A DNA stretch of 31,651 nt from JAIOSM01 sp964593725. GTDB taxonomy: Bacteria > Desulfobacterota > Desulfobacteria > Desulfobacterales > Desulfobacteraceae. Shown piece by piece: positions 15,560 through 24,490 of the stretch. Location of the stretch: NCBI GenBank assembly GCA_964593725.1, contig CAZQJS010000034.1, positions 1-31,651 on the forward strand, given 5' to 3'. Numbering within the stretch: position 1 is the stretch's first letter; every line of letters begins with the position of its first letter. The translations under genes were made by a program, and so were the position numbers. The notes under the pieces were generated by a model. That model was given only the letters and a program-made list of their open reading frames with translations, had not been told where the DNA came from and did not search any database.

Positions 15560-17293
15560 CTATTCCCCTATATGTTCTTTTCTGAGATGCAAAGTTGCAT
15601 CCATATCAATTTTAAGAGTATCAGGATCAATAATAACTCCATAATCCTGTTCTGCCTTTTCAATGCTTACATAACCATATTCCACATCCCGTCTCACAGC
15701 TTCAGGGTCCCTTTCAAATGGATTTCCATAGCCTCCGCCCCCTGCACTGATAAAGCTTATCCTGTCCCCGGGCTCAAGAAATGTAAGCCCGCTCGGGTCA
15801 GCATTTTTTCCGTTTTTCTGAAATTTTGCAAGGGAGCCGTCCTTTCCCCCGAATATACCCTGGGGAGGATAAATATATCTGCCTGCCTGCACTGCAATGG
15901 ATGTAGTTCCCACAGGATTGTCCTTATCATCAGGGGAACGTATGATCATCTGCCGTCCAATGCCTCCCCTTTGTCTGCCAGGGCCGCCTGAATCTGTAAT
16001 CAGGCCCCTGGACTCAACAATCATGGTTGTATCACTTTCAAGTATTTCCACAGGTGTGTTTGCACCATTGGCAGGAAAAATAGCACAATGATGACCGTCA
16101 AACCTGGATGATGCTCCCATGCCCCCTCCACGTATTATCATTGTATGCCATGGTTTGCCATTGGCAAAGGACCCATGGAATATATTTGTCTGGGCAGGAG
16201 TTCCGCCGGAGCCTGCAATAATATTATCAGGAGCAGCCTTGGCCAGGGCATTGAAAACCATTTCCGTCATAAAATGTCCCACAACCATTCTTGCTGCAAC
16301 TGCTGCAGGAAACCTGCAATTAACAATGCTTCCCCTGGGAGCTGTCATGGTTATGGGGCGTATTGCGCCCTCATTTATGGGTATGCCCGGGTCAAAAGCT
16401 GATTTAATGGCCATGAACACATAGGCATAGGTAAAATTATACACAACATTCACACCCCAGGGTACCTGTTTTGATGTGCCGTCAAAATCAACATGGATAT
16501 TGGAGCCATCCACCTTTACCGTGAGTTTGATTGGTATATCAGGCTTATCCCCTGCACCCTCAATTATGCCTTCATGGGCATAGGTGCCGTCCTTGATTTT
16601 CTCAATGGCGCTGCGCATGCTTTTTTCGGTTCTGTCAATGATCTCATCGGCAAGGTCATCTAAGTTGTCAAGGTTCTCATCTTCCATCATCTCTATGATC
16701 TTCTCAGAGCAGATATGGTTTGCTGCAACCTGGGAGCGTATGTCTCCTTCAAACTCAGTTGCAGTTCTGACATTCCACCGGATCATATTCATCAGGCTCT
16801 TGTTTAGTTTTCCTGCATCATAAAGTTTTGTCAAAGGAATATAAAGACCTTCTTCATAGACATCACGGTTGTCAGAAGCTGTTCTGCCGCCAATATCTGT
16901 ATGGTGAAACACACAGGCTGTAAAAGCCACTGGTTTTCCCTTGAAAAATATGGGACTTAATACACAAACATCATTTAAATGGCCTGCCAGAAGCCAGGGA
17001 TCATTGACAATAAATACATCCCCTTCCCTGTATTCATCCAGGGGAATGGAAGTTACAATCTTTTTCACACCAAGGGCCATGGCTCCTGCCTGGCCCGGAG
17101 TACACAATGTTCCCTGGACAAGTTCCTGCCCCCGGCTGTCTGTAAACATGCATGTATAATCATGGGCATCCCTTAAAAGACTTGAAAATGCAGTTCTGAT
17201 AACCGATGCATCTGATTCATCCACTATGGAGACAAGGCGTTTCCACAAAATTTCCAGGGTAATGGGATCAAATTTGCTCTTTTTATTATTCAT
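15560..17293 (-). CDS. hyuB: Hydantoinase/oxoprolinase subunit B (HyuB-type)
   Basis: A 577-residue HyuB-family subunit from the ATG at 17293, which overlaps the HyuA stop in TGATG; an in-frame GTG lies one codon upstream, and GGGGGAGG serves either. It has DPITLEILWKRL at the N-terminus, NDPWLLAGHLNDV and FHHTDIGGR (likely metal or active-site residues), and a glycine-rich GGGGYGNPFERDP end, all typical. HyuA/HyuB pairs hydrolyse cyclic amides with ATP (N-methylhydantoinase, 5-oxoprolinase) or act in acetone and acetophenone carboxylases. No extra small subunit, as found in the carboxylases, is seen, so lactam hydrolysis is the better reading. Inferred substrate: the 2-oxoindole (lactam) ring produced by the Mo hydroxylase. 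Confidence 0.88.
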   Translation of the reverse strand: MNNKKSKFDPITLEILWKRLVSIVDESDASVIRTAFSSLLRDAHDYTCMFTDSRGQELVQGTLCTPGQAGAMALGVKKIVTSIPLDEYREGDVFIVNDPWLLAGHLNDVCVLSPIFFKGKPVAFTACVFHHTDIGGRTASDNRDVYEEGLYIPLTKLYDAGKLNKSLMNMIRWNVRTATEFEGDIRSQVAANHICSEKIIEMMEDENLDNLDDLADEIIDRTEKSMRSAIEKIKDGTYAHEGIIEGAGDKPDIPIKLTVKVDGSNIHVDFDGTSKQVPWGVNVVYNFTYAYVFMAIKSAFDPGIPINEGAIRPITMTAPRGSIVNCRFPAAVAARMVVGHFMTEMVFNALAKAAPDNIIAGSGGTPAQTNIFHGSFANGKPWHTMIIRGGGMGASSRFDGHHCAIFPANGANTPVEILESDTTMIVESRGLITDSGGPGRQRGGIGRQMIIRSPDDKDNPVGTTSIAVQAGRYIYPPQGIFGGKDGSLAKFQKNGKNADPSGLTFLEPGDRISFISAGGGGYGNPFERDPEAVRRDVEYGYVSIEKAEQDYGVIIDPDTLKIDMDATLHLRKEHIGE

Positions 17294-19401
17294 CACTGTT
17301 TTCCTCCCCCTGACTGCACAAGATTTATCCAGACAAAACCAAATTCATCCACACGCGCCACAGCATCTTCTCCCATTACAATTGTGGACTCCCTCTCCTC
17401 AATAATGGCAGGCCCCTTAAATTCAGCATTGGGAAAAAGTTTTGACCTGTCATACACTGTAAAGGGAATATAATCTTTTTTTATTATGGAAAATGCACTG
17501 CGCTGACCCTTGATACATTTTTCAATATCACGGTTTTTGGTTGTAAGTTCTGAAATGCGAAAGGGTTTCTGGGGCAGGCTTGCCCTCACCTTAAAGGTTA
17601 CAAACTCCACGGGAGATTCAGCAGATGTTCTGCCGTAAAGCCTTTTATACTCATTATCAAACATTTTTCTGATCTCATCCTTAGAAAATTTTTCAAAATC
17701 CTTATTTTCAATCACAAGATCAATTTCAGCACCCTGGCCCACAAAACGCATTAAAAGGGTTCTTTTATGGATTATATTGTCTGTTTTTCCTGCACCTTTA
17801 AGGATTTTTGCGCTCTCGTTTTCAAGCTCCTTAAAAAGAAGCTCAATGCCTTTAAAATCAGCTTCGCTGAGCACAACCCTGTGACTCCTTGAAAGGTCAA
17901 ACGCCACAGGAGCTGTAAAAAATCCAAGGGCAGAACCAACTCCTGCCAGGGGTGGCACAAGTATGGCAGATGCACCTATTTTCCTTGCAAGCCCATAGGT
18001 ATGAACCGGACCTGCACCGCCAAATGCTGATACAGTCACAAGGTTGGGGTTGCCGCCTTTTTCTGCAATATGGGTTTTGGCTGCTGCTGCCATGGTCTCG
18101 TTTATAAGATCATGTATGCCAAAGGCTGCCTCAACCATGGTTGTTCCCAATGGCTTTGCAATTTTCTCATTTATAGCTTTTCTGGAAAGTTCAATATCCA
18201 GGGACATGGTGCCCCCGAGAAAAAACTCAGGGTCAAGATAGCCCAGAACAAGGTCGGCATCTGTTACTGTGGGATTATCTCCGCCCTGTTTATAACATGC
18301 AGGTCCTGGATCTGCTCCTGCACTTTCAGGTCCAACCTGTAAAAGACCAAGATTACTGATTTTTGCAATACTGCCTCCTCCTGCTCCGATCTCCATGAGA
18401 TCCACAACAGGCACCTGGATGGGAAGTCCGCTGCCCTTTTGAAAACGCTGAACACGCCCCACTTCAAAAGTTGATACCAATCCTGCATGGCCGTCCTGGA
18501 TCAGGCACGATTTCGCAGTTGTCCCACCCATGTCAAAACAGAACATATCCTTTATATTAAACATCTTTCCATAATGCTGGGAAGCAATAACCGCAGCAGT
18601 AGGACCTGATTCTATTATGCGCACGGGAAAATCCTTGGCAGTTTCAATGGAGGTGATGCCTCCTGATGAGAGCATAATAAAAAACTTACCCTGGAATCCT
18701 ATTTTTTCAAGCCTTGCCACAAGTTTGTTTAAATACCAATAGGTTATAGGTTTTACATAGGCATTGACAGCTGTTGTGCATGTGCGTTCATACTCCTTTA
18801 TCTCAGGCAGAACCTCAAATGATGCGGAAAGAAATATTTCAGGAACCTCTTTTTCAATTATCTCTTTTATTTTTCTCTCATTTACCGGATTTTCATAGGA
18901 GTTTATAAAACAGACTGCAATGGACTCAATACCGTCTCTTTTAAATTTTTCAAGAAGGGTTAAAACTTCCTTTTCATCCACACCCTTTAAAACTCTGCCG
19001 TCAAAGGTGAGGCGTTCATCTATTTCCGTGCGGTCTGCCCTGGGAACTATGGGCTCAGGATATTCACTGAAAATATCATAGGCATCATACCGTTTTTCCC
19101 GGCCCAGCTCCAGAATATCCCTGAACCCCTTTGTGGTAATAAGTGCGGTTCTTGCACCTTTTCTTTCAATTATGGCATTAATGACCAGGGTTGTGCCATG
19201 GATAATCTCATCAACATTGTCCATGAACCCGGGTATAATATCATTGAGTTCCCTTATCCCCTGTTCAATGGCATCTGACGGGTCCGAAGGCGTTGTCAGG
19301 CATTTATTTGTATGAAATTCCCCAGTGAGATTGTTTACAAGAACAAAATCGGTAAAAGTACCACCAATATCACATCCCAGGCGGTATGTTGTCTTGTCCA
19401 A
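17293..19401 (-). CDS. hyuA: Hydantoinase/oxoprolinase subunit A (HyuA-type, ATP-binding)
   Basis: A 702-residue HyuA-family subunit. It opens with GCDIGGTFTDF (9-19) and has DMGGTTAK (290-297), the two phosphate-binding loops of the acetate kinase/Hsp70-like ATPase fold. The frame begins with TTG placed 5 nt after a strong AGGAGGT; no ATG or GTG in frame is better placed, so this is a genuine non-ATG start. The subunit binds ATP and activates the amide for hydrolysis with HyuB, whose gene overlaps it. It follows the B12 mutase by 34 nt. ATP-dependent opening of the oxindole ring is the inferred role by analogy with the hydantoinase in the iaa gene cluster; acetophenone-type carboxylation is an alternative. 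Confidence 0.9.
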   Translation of the reverse strand: MDKTTYRLGCDIGGTFTDFVLVNNLTGEFHTNKCLTTPSDPSDAIEQGIRELNDIIPGFMDNVDEIIHGTTLVINAIIERKGARTALITTKGFRDILELGREKRYDAYDIFSEYPEPIVPRADRTEIDERLTFDGRVLKGVDEKEVLTLLEKFKRDGIESIAVCFINSYENPVNERKIKEIIEKEVPEIFLSASFEVLPEIKEYERTCTTAVNAYVKPITYWYLNKLVARLEKIGFQGKFFIMLSSGGITSIETAKDFPVRIIESGPTAAVIASQHYGKMFNIKDMFCFDMGGTTAKSCLIQDGHAGLVSTFEVGRVQRFQKGSGLPIQVPVVDLMEIGAGGGSIAKISNLGLLQVGPESAGADPGPACYKQGGDNPTVTDADLVLGYLDPEFFLGGTMSLDIELSRKAINEKIAKPLGTTMVEAAFGIHDLINETMAAAAKTHIAEKGGNPNLVTVSAFGGAGPVHTYGLARKIGASAILVPPLAGVGSALGFFTAPVAFDLSRSHRVVLSEADFKGIELLFKELENESAKILKGAGKTDNIIHKRTLLMRFVGQGAEIDLVIENKDFEKFSKDEIRKMFDNEYKRLYGRTSAESPVEFVTFKVRASLPQKPFRISELTTKNRDIEKCIKGQRSAFSIIKKDYIPFTVYDRSKLFPNAEFKGPAIIEERESTIVMGEDAVARVDEFGFVWINLVQSGGGKQ

Positions 19402-19435
19402 ATTGCACCTCCTATTAATTCAGATAAATATCCGG

Positions 19436-21073
19436 TTAGTAAAAATCCGGCTCATTCCACTCTCCAAAAACCTGCCTGAACACCCCTGCCATTTCTCCCA
19501 CAGTGGCATAGGCATGACAGCACCTTACAAGGGGCGGCATTACATTGTCACTTCCCCGGGCAGCTTTTTCAAGCTCCCTCAGGGTTTTTGCCACCTCTTT
19601 ATCATTTCTTGTACGTCTCACCTGGTCCAGGCTTTTTATGGATTTTTCAGCCCACTCTTCATTATATTCATGGAGTTCCACATCTGTTTTTTCAGATGCG
19701 CCATCCCCTGATGCAGGGTTTAACCCCACTTTTTTATACTCTCCTGACTGAAGTCCCTTTTCATAATCATAGGCCTGCTTAGATACCTTTCTCTGGATCG
19801 TGCCATTGGATATGCACTTTACCATGCCTCCCATTTTCTGGACTTCTTCCATCTCTTCTCTGATCTTTTCTTCCATTTCCAGGGTCAGAGTTTCAATAAA
19901 ATATGATCCTGCCAGGGGATCAACAGTGTCCCTTAATCCCACCTCATCCATGAGCATTTCCAGGGTTCTCAGGCTCAATAGAGCGGAACGGGGCGTAGGA
20001 ATTGTATATGCCTCGTCAAAGGAACACAGGGCTGTGGTCTGGGCACCGGACAAGGCAGCACCCAGTGCATAATAGGCACCCCTCATTATATTATTTTCCG
20101 GCTGCTCCTTGGTAAGGCCGGAGCCTCCACCTCCAAACAGCCCCCTGAGAAAAAGCTTTTTCTTATCTGTAATGCCATACTCATTTTTAAGCATTTTAGC
20201 CCAGAGCTTACGTGCTGCCCTGAATTTTGCAATCTGCTCCCACAAATTTCCATATACATTTAAGTTAAAGGAAAACCGTCCCACAAAGTTTTCAGGCTTT
20301 ATTCCCCTTTTTTCCACATTTTCAATATAAGCCTTGGCAATCTCAAAGGCATAGGCAATTTCCTGGGCAGGAGTTGCCCCTGATTCCCTGATGTGATATC
20401 CGCAAAGGCTTACAGGGTTTGATCTTGGAAGCTCTTTTACAGCATACTCAATGGAGTCTCCCACAAGTCTTACACCGTGCTCAACAGGAAAAATCCAGGC
20501 ACCTCTGCCTATCATCTCCTTTAAAATATCATTCTGGGGGGTTGTGGAAATCTGCTCTTTTTTATACCCGAATTTTTCAGCCACTGCCTGGTACATTGCC
20601 ATCATTATTGTTGCCACGGCATTAATAGTCAGACCAGATCCTATCCTGTCCAGGGGAATATCTGCAAACGCAGTCTCAAAATCCTTTAAAGAATCAATGG
20701 CCATGCCAACCCGGCCCACTTCGCCCTGTGCCAGGGGATGGTCCGAGTCATATCCCATCTGGGTGGGAAGATCAAAGGCCACATTAAGACCGTTCTGGCC
20801 ATTGGCAATCATGAGTTTAAACCTCTCATTGGTCTCCTTTGGAGTTCCAAATCCAGTGTATTGCCTTGTGGTCCATGCCCGGCTTCGATAGCTCAAGGGA
20901 TGGAGGCTGCGTGTAAAGGGAAACTCACCCGGAGCACCCAGGTCTTTATCATATTTAAATCCTGCTTTTTCAAGATCTTCAGGCCCGTAGACCGGTTTTA
21001 CCTTGATTCCGGACTGGTAAATAACCTCTTTTACAGCACCCTTTTCATCTTTAATATATTTTGCTACACCCAT
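19436..21073 (-). CDS. B12-dependent acyl-CoA mutase, catalytic (large) subunit, methylmalonyl-CoA mutase family
   Basis: A 545-residue mutase TIM barrel lacking its own B12 domain, which is encoded next. Compared with methylmalonyl-CoA mutase (MCM) of Propionibacterium, Tyr72 (RQYTGFG), Gln180 (TPQNDI), Arg190 (MIGRGAW) and His227 (CGYH) fall at exactly the spacings of Tyr89, Gln197, Arg207 and His244. Tyr plus Arg bind a substrate with a free carboxylate; isobutyryl- and 2-hydroxyisobutyryl-CoA mutases replace them. So it interconverts a succinyl-CoA-type and a malonyl-CoA-type thioester. In this cluster (2-aminophenyl)succinyl-CoA to (2-aminobenzyl)malonyl-CoA is inferred; plain methylmalonyl-CoA mutase remains possible. 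Operon mates are the B12 subunit and the MeaB chaperone. Confidence 0.9.
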   Translation of the reverse strand: MGVAKYIKDEKGAVKEVIYQSGIKVKPVYGPEDLEKAGFKYDKDLGAPGEFPFTRSLHPLSYRSRAWTTRQYTGFGTPKETNERFKLMIANGQNGLNVAFDLPTQMGYDSDHPLAQGEVGRVGMAIDSLKDFETAFADIPLDRIGSGLTINAVATIMMAMYQAVAEKFGYKKEQISTTPQNDILKEMIGRGAWIFPVEHGVRLVGDSIEYAVKELPRSNPVSLCGYHIRESGATPAQEIAYAFEIAKAYIENVEKRGIKPENFVGRFSFNLNVYGNLWEQIAKFRAARKLWAKMLKNEYGITDKKKLFLRGLFGGGGSGLTKEQPENNIMRGAYYALGAALSGAQTTALCSFDEAYTIPTPRSALLSLRTLEMLMDEVGLRDTVDPLAGSYFIETLTLEMEEKIREEMEEVQKMGGMVKCISNGTIQRKVSKQAYDYEKGLQSGEYKKVGLNPASGDGASEKTDVELHEYNEEWAEKSIKSLDQVRRTRNDKEVAKTLRELEKAARGSDNVMPPLVRCCHAYATVGEMAGVFRQVFGEWNEPDFY

Positions 21074-21099
21074 TTTTTTTACCTTTCCTTAAAGAAAAA

Positions 21100-21498
21100 T
21101 TATTCAAACAACCTGCTCATGCCGCTGATGATATCATCAAAGGATGTACCTCCCGGAAAGACCTCGGCAACTCCCATTTTTTTGAGTCTGGGAATATCCT
21201 GATGGGGGATGACTCCTCCCACGGTAAGGCAGACATCATCAAGGCCATTATCCTTCATCATGGCAATGAGTTTTTCTGCAATGGGAAGATGTGCTCCGGA
21301 CATAATGCTGAGACCAATCACATCCACAGCTTCCTGGGTTGCGGTCTTGATAATCTGATCAAGGGTCTGGTGAAGTCCTGAATAGATCACTTCCATGCCT
21401 GCATCCCTTAAAGCAAGGGCCACGATTTTTGCACCCTTGTCATGACCGTCAAGACCAGGTTTTGCAATTAGTACCCGAATTTTGTTTTTGGTTTCCAT
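21100..21498 (-). CDS. B12-binding small subunit of acyl-CoA mutase
   Basis: A 132-residue cobalamin-binding domain: DGHDKG (17-22) with His19 as the lower axial cobalt ligand, LSIMSG, then VGGVIP, the three motifs of the base-off/His-on B12 fold. It has the length of stand-alone mutase subunits and pairs with the catalytic subunit 26 nt downstream. A split mutase is typical of isobutyryl-CoA-type and indoleacetate-cluster mutases and of archaeal MCM. Confidence 0.93.
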   Translation of the reverse strand: METKNKIRVLIAKPGLDGHDKGAKIVALALRDAGMEVIYSGLHQTLDQIIKTATQEAVDVIGLSIMSGAHLPIAEKLIAMMKDNGLDDVCLTVGGVIPHQDIPRLKKMGVAEVFPGGTSFDDIISGMSRLFE

Positions 21499-21535
21499 AA
21501 CAATTATTTCCTTTATATCTTGTGCTTACTGCATT

Positions 21536-22513
21536 TTAATCTGAAACTTGTCCCTTTGAAATTAAAAGTTTTCCTGCAAGTGTTTCAGCAGCGCTCAGGG
21601 GGTCAACCATGCCTGACTTAATCTTTTCAGCCATTTTACCGAACTCTTCTGAATCCTTTATAAAAAAGAGCAGCCTTTCCAGGGTAAAATCCCTTAAAAG
21701 GGAATTAAAATAAGATTGTTCCATGGAATCTTTTTTCTGTGCCAGAAGATTATTTTTTTCCATAAAATCAAAATGGGATAAAAAAGCCCTGGCAAGGTTT
21801 TTCACACCTTTCCCGTTATTGGCAATGGTTTTTAATACCATTGGCTGCCATGTATCTGGTTTGTCATTGTGTTCTGCAGGCTTACGCATTTCAAGCATCA
21901 TGGTCAATTGATGAACCGATGCATCAGCATCAGGTTTGTCACTCTTGTTCACAATAAAAATATCTCCCACTTCAAGTATGCCTGCCTTTACAGCCTGGAT
22001 ACCGTCCCCTGCTCCGGGGATGGTTACAATTCCGGTTGAATGGGCAATGTCTGCAATGTCAAACTCTGACTGGCCTGCGCCAACGGTTTCAATGATGATA
22101 ATTCCATAGCCCATGGCAGACAATACCATGACACTGTCCTTGGCAGCCCTGGACAGTCCGCCCCTGTGTCCCCTTGAGGCCATGGATCTGATAAACACAT
22201 TATCATCTGCTGCATGGCGCTGCATACGCAGCCTGTCCCCCAGGATTGCTCCGCCGGAAAAGGGACTTGTGGGGTCAACAGCAATAACAGCAACTTTTTT
22301 ATCAAGCTCACGGAATTCCGTGATCAAAGCATCGATCAAGGTTGATTTACCAACGCCGGGAGAGCCTGTAATACCGATGATAAAGGCATTACCTGCATAA
22401 GGATAAAGGGATTTCAGCTTTTCAAAGGCAGAAGGATCATTGTTCTCAATAAGGCGTATCATCCTTGCACCTGCATGCTGGTTTCCCTTTAATATCTCTT
22501 TTACTTCAGGCAC
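21536..22513 (-). CDS. meaB: MeaB/ArgK-family GTPase, mutase chaperone
   Basis: A 325-residue G3E-family GTPase. It has Walker A GSPGVGKST (50-58), ETVGAGQSEFDIAD (the MeaB switch motif) and VNKSDKPDAD for guanine recognition. MeaB proteins load adenosylcobalamin onto and protect B12-dependent acyl-CoA mutases, which fits its place directly before the mutase genes. The start is GTG inside the last codons of the GntR gene (8-nt overlap), implying translational coupling. Confidence 0.92.
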   Translation of the reverse strand: MPEVKEILKGNQHAGARMIRLIENNDPSAFEKLKSLYPYAGNAFIIGITGSPGVGKSTLIDALITEFRELDKKVAVIAVDPTSPFSGGAILGDRLRMQRHAADDNVFIRSMASRGHRGGLSRAAKDSVMVLSAMGYGIIIIETVGAGQSEFDIADIAHSTGIVTIPGAGDGIQAVKAGILEVGDIFIVNKSDKPDADASVHQLTMMLEMRKPAEHNDKPDTWQPMVLKTIANNGKGVKNLARAFLSHFDFMEKNNLLAQKKDSMEQSYFNSLLRDFTLERLLFFIKDSEEFGKMAEKIKSGMVDPLSAAETLAGKLLISKGQVSD

Positions 22514-23204
22514 TCTTTTTTTCCATTTCCCTTTGGTCTGTCTGCTCCAGTTGTTTTAAAACCACATTTCTTCCCTTGATAATATGCTTGCGCACCAGCT
22601 CTTCCACCTTGGCTCCATCTCTTTGTTTTATGGCTTCAACCATTTTAATATGATCAAGATTACTCTCCTTTGCATACTCTTCCTGGGTTAAAATAATCTG
22701 CCTGAACCTTGAAATCTGGGCCCTTAACTGATTGATCATTTTAATCAGCCTGGGGCTTTTACTCAGGCTGTAAAGAATATCATGGAACCTTGTATTGATC
22801 TCCTGGAGCTTATTGCTTCCCCTGCCTGCTTCCAGGCATTTCTGGTACTCTTTTATTGTTTTTTCCAGGGGTTTCAGCTCCTTTGCAATATGGTTTTCAG
22901 CAGCAAGGCGTGCAGCATAGGCTTCAAGCACACTTCTTATGCCAAAGGTCTGTTCAATATCATCCCTGGTAAGGGTCACAACCTTGAATCCTCCGGAAGG
23001 AATCTTTTCAATCCACCCTTCCCTTTCAAGCTTATGAAATGCTTCGCGCAAAGGAGTTCTGCTTATTCCAAGCATTTCTGCAAGCCTGTTTTCCACAAGC
23101 CTTGCCCCGGGTTCAATGGTCTGGTCTATAATTGCCTTTTCCAGGTATTCAAAAACATCCTGTCCCAGGGATTTTCTATCCTTAAAATTATTGCTCAATT
23201 TCAT
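22506..23204 (-). CDS. GntR-family (FadR/FCD) transcriptional regulator
   Basis: A 232-residue regulator. The N-terminal winged helix (about 15-76) includes LGISRTPLREAFHKLEREGW, the GntR recognition region. The C-terminal all-helical FCD ligand domain (about 85-215) includes EINTRFHDILY, where His131 is a probable metal or ligand contact. Its ATG overlaps the CoA-transferase stop in TGATG. The only GntR-like palindromes in the window lie in the promoters of this operon and the upstream one, so it likely represses both until a pathway intermediate (possibly an acyl-CoA or aromatic acid) binds. A GntR regulator is also part of the described iaa cluster. Confidence 0.9.
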   Translation of the reverse strand: MKLSNNFKDRKSLGQDVFEYLEKAIIDQTIEPGARLVENRLAEMLGISRTPLREAFHKLEREGWIEKIPSGGFKVVTLTRDDIEQTFGIRSVLEAYAARLAAENHIAKELKPLEKTIKEYQKCLEAGRGSNKLQEINTRFHDILYSLSKSPRLIKMINQLRAQISRFRQIILTQEEYAKESNLDHIKMVEAIKQRDGAKVEELVRKHIIKGRNVVLKQLEQTDQREMEKKSA

Positions 23205-24394
23205 CAGATAATTCCCTTTTCCCGGAACTCATCAAGGGTTTTTTCATCATACCCGAGCTTGTCTCCATAGATCTCTTTGTTCTGCTGTCCAAACCTAGGT
23301 GGAAAACTCAATTTTTTGTCACACTGCTCAAGAAAAGGAGTCATGTTGGGAGGCGGAGCAAGGGTTAGTTCAAGTCCTGTTTCTGGATCCTTTGAACTTA
23401 AGATCCTCTTTGCAACCAGTGGATCTTCAACAACCTCATTAATATTTTTAATCTTTGAAACAGGCACTGTGATTGAATTGAAAAACTCTATAAGTTCTTC
23501 TGAGGTGTGCTGTTCTGTTATGGCATTAATTGCTTTATTAAGATTAACAACATCTTCAATCCTGCCTTTGTTATTCTTGTATTCCTCCCTGGCAAGGGAT
23601 TTGAACATATCCTCTGCAACCATGTTATTCCATTGCTTATCATTGCCCACTGCAAGGTAAATAAAACCATTGCTTGTCCTGTAAACAGAAACAGGGCTGA
23701 AAAATTCATGGGTATTGCCCCTGCGGGATATATTTGCGCCAAAACTTTTGGAAAGGGCAATGGGAACAGTAAGCCATGACACAGTGGATTCAAACATACT
23801 CAGATCAATTCTTGTACCCTTTCCCGTGGCTGCACGTTTAAATAATGCCTTCATCAAAAGCCCGTACCCATGTTCGCTTGTACCCATGTCAGGAAGGGGA
23901 ATACCCAGCACCTGGGGGTCCTGATCAGCCTCTCCTGTAAGTTCCATAAGGCCTGAACGTGCCTGGAGAATAGGATCATAGGCTCCTTCATTGGAATCAG
24001 GGCCAAATCCTGTAAGCCCAAGCCATATAATATCAGATTTAATATCCTTTAAAATTTCATAGGCAATTCCAAGTTTTTCATAATTTTTTGGAAGCTGGTT
24101 GGTCACAAAAATATCAACATCAAGCTCCCTGATCAATCCTGCCAATATCTCCCTGCCCTTGGGATCAGCAAGGTTGAGGCTCAATGCTTTTTTACCGGAA
24201 TTAATGCAGAGAAAATAGGAGTTCATTCTTTTTTCATCAAGTACATTTTCTCCAATAAATCTGTTGGGGTCCCCGTAAACCGGATGCTCAAGGCGGATAA
24301 CCTCCATGCCGTCCTGGGCAAGTCTGTATGTAAGGTATGGTGCAACAGTTGCCTGCTCAAGGGATAACACTGTTAAATTCTTAAAAAGTTCCAT
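23204..24394 (-). CDS. Class III (CaiB/BaiF) CoA-transferase
   Basis: A 396-residue family III CoA-transferase with the catalytic aspartate at 169 in GIPLPDMG, the same number as the canonical Asp169 of formyl-CoA transferase. N-terminal SLEQATVAPY and the C-terminal FPPRFGQQNKEI block are typical. First gene of the long operon, just after the operator-promoter, with AGGAG at the start. In anaerobic indoleacetate metabolism a transferase of this family acts on phenylsuccinate-type diacids. Chemically, after ring opening of an indoleacetyl-CoA lactam the thioester is on the wrong carboxyl for the mutase, so a CoA swap is needed; this is the inferred job. Activation of indoleacetate itself from succinyl-CoA is an alternative. 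Confidence 0.9.
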   Translation of the reverse strand: MELFKNLTVLSLEQATVAPYLTYRLAQDGMEVIRLEHPVYGDPNRFIGENVLDEKRMNSYFLCINSGKKALSLNLADPKGREILAGLIRELDVDIFVTNQLPKNYEKLGIAYEILKDIKSDIIWLGLTGFGPDSNEGAYDPILQARSGLMELTGEADQDPQVLGIPLPDMGTSEHGYGLLMKALFKRAATGKGTRIDLSMFESTVSWLTVPIALSKSFGANISRRGNTHEFFSPVSVYRTSNGFIYLAVGNDKQWNNMVAEDMFKSLAREEYKNNKGRIEDVVNLNKAINAITEQHTSEELIEFFNSITVPVSKIKNINEVVEDPLVAKRILSSKDPETGLELTLAPPPNMTPFLEQCDKKLSFPPRFGQQNKEIYGDKLGYDEKTLDEFREKGII

Positions 24395-24443
24395 AAACTT
24401 CTCCTGAAAAAAATCAATATGGTTTGTTTTACATCCTGATTAT

Positions 24444-24475
24444 ATTGTATACTGTATACAATCATTTTATGTCAA
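24444..24475 (-). promoter_or_regulatory. Promoter with GntR-type operator for the 23-kb operon
   Basis: On the minus strand a perfect TTGACA (24475-24470) is followed after 18 bp by TATACA (24451-24446). The 19-bp palindrome ATTGTATACTGTATACAAT (24444-24462; 9-bp arms, one central base) covers the -10 and part of the spacer. It matches the GTATAC-rich sites of FadR-type GntR repressors. A repressor here would block RNA polymerase. It is 50 nt upstream of the CoA-transferase start and only 16 nt past the iorB stop; no terminator lies between, so read-through from the upstream operon is also expected. Confidence 0.75.
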
Positions 24476-24490
24476 GTTTTAAAAGCCAGG

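Noticed and set aside
15560..19401. Acetone or acetophenone carboxylase
   Set aside because: The additional small subunit of these carboxylases is not seen beside HyuAB, and the neighbours fit lactam hydrolysis better; not fully excluded.
19436..21498. Isobutyryl-CoA or 2-hydroxyisobutyryl-CoA mutase
   Set aside because: Tyr72 and Arg190 are the methylmalonyl-CoA mutase residues; those enzymes carry Phe/Gln or Ile at these positions.
24439..24444. Perfect minus-strand TATAAT as the -10 of the long operon
   Set aside because: It is 25 bp from the TTGACA box, too far, and has no counterpart in the second, otherwise identical promoter.
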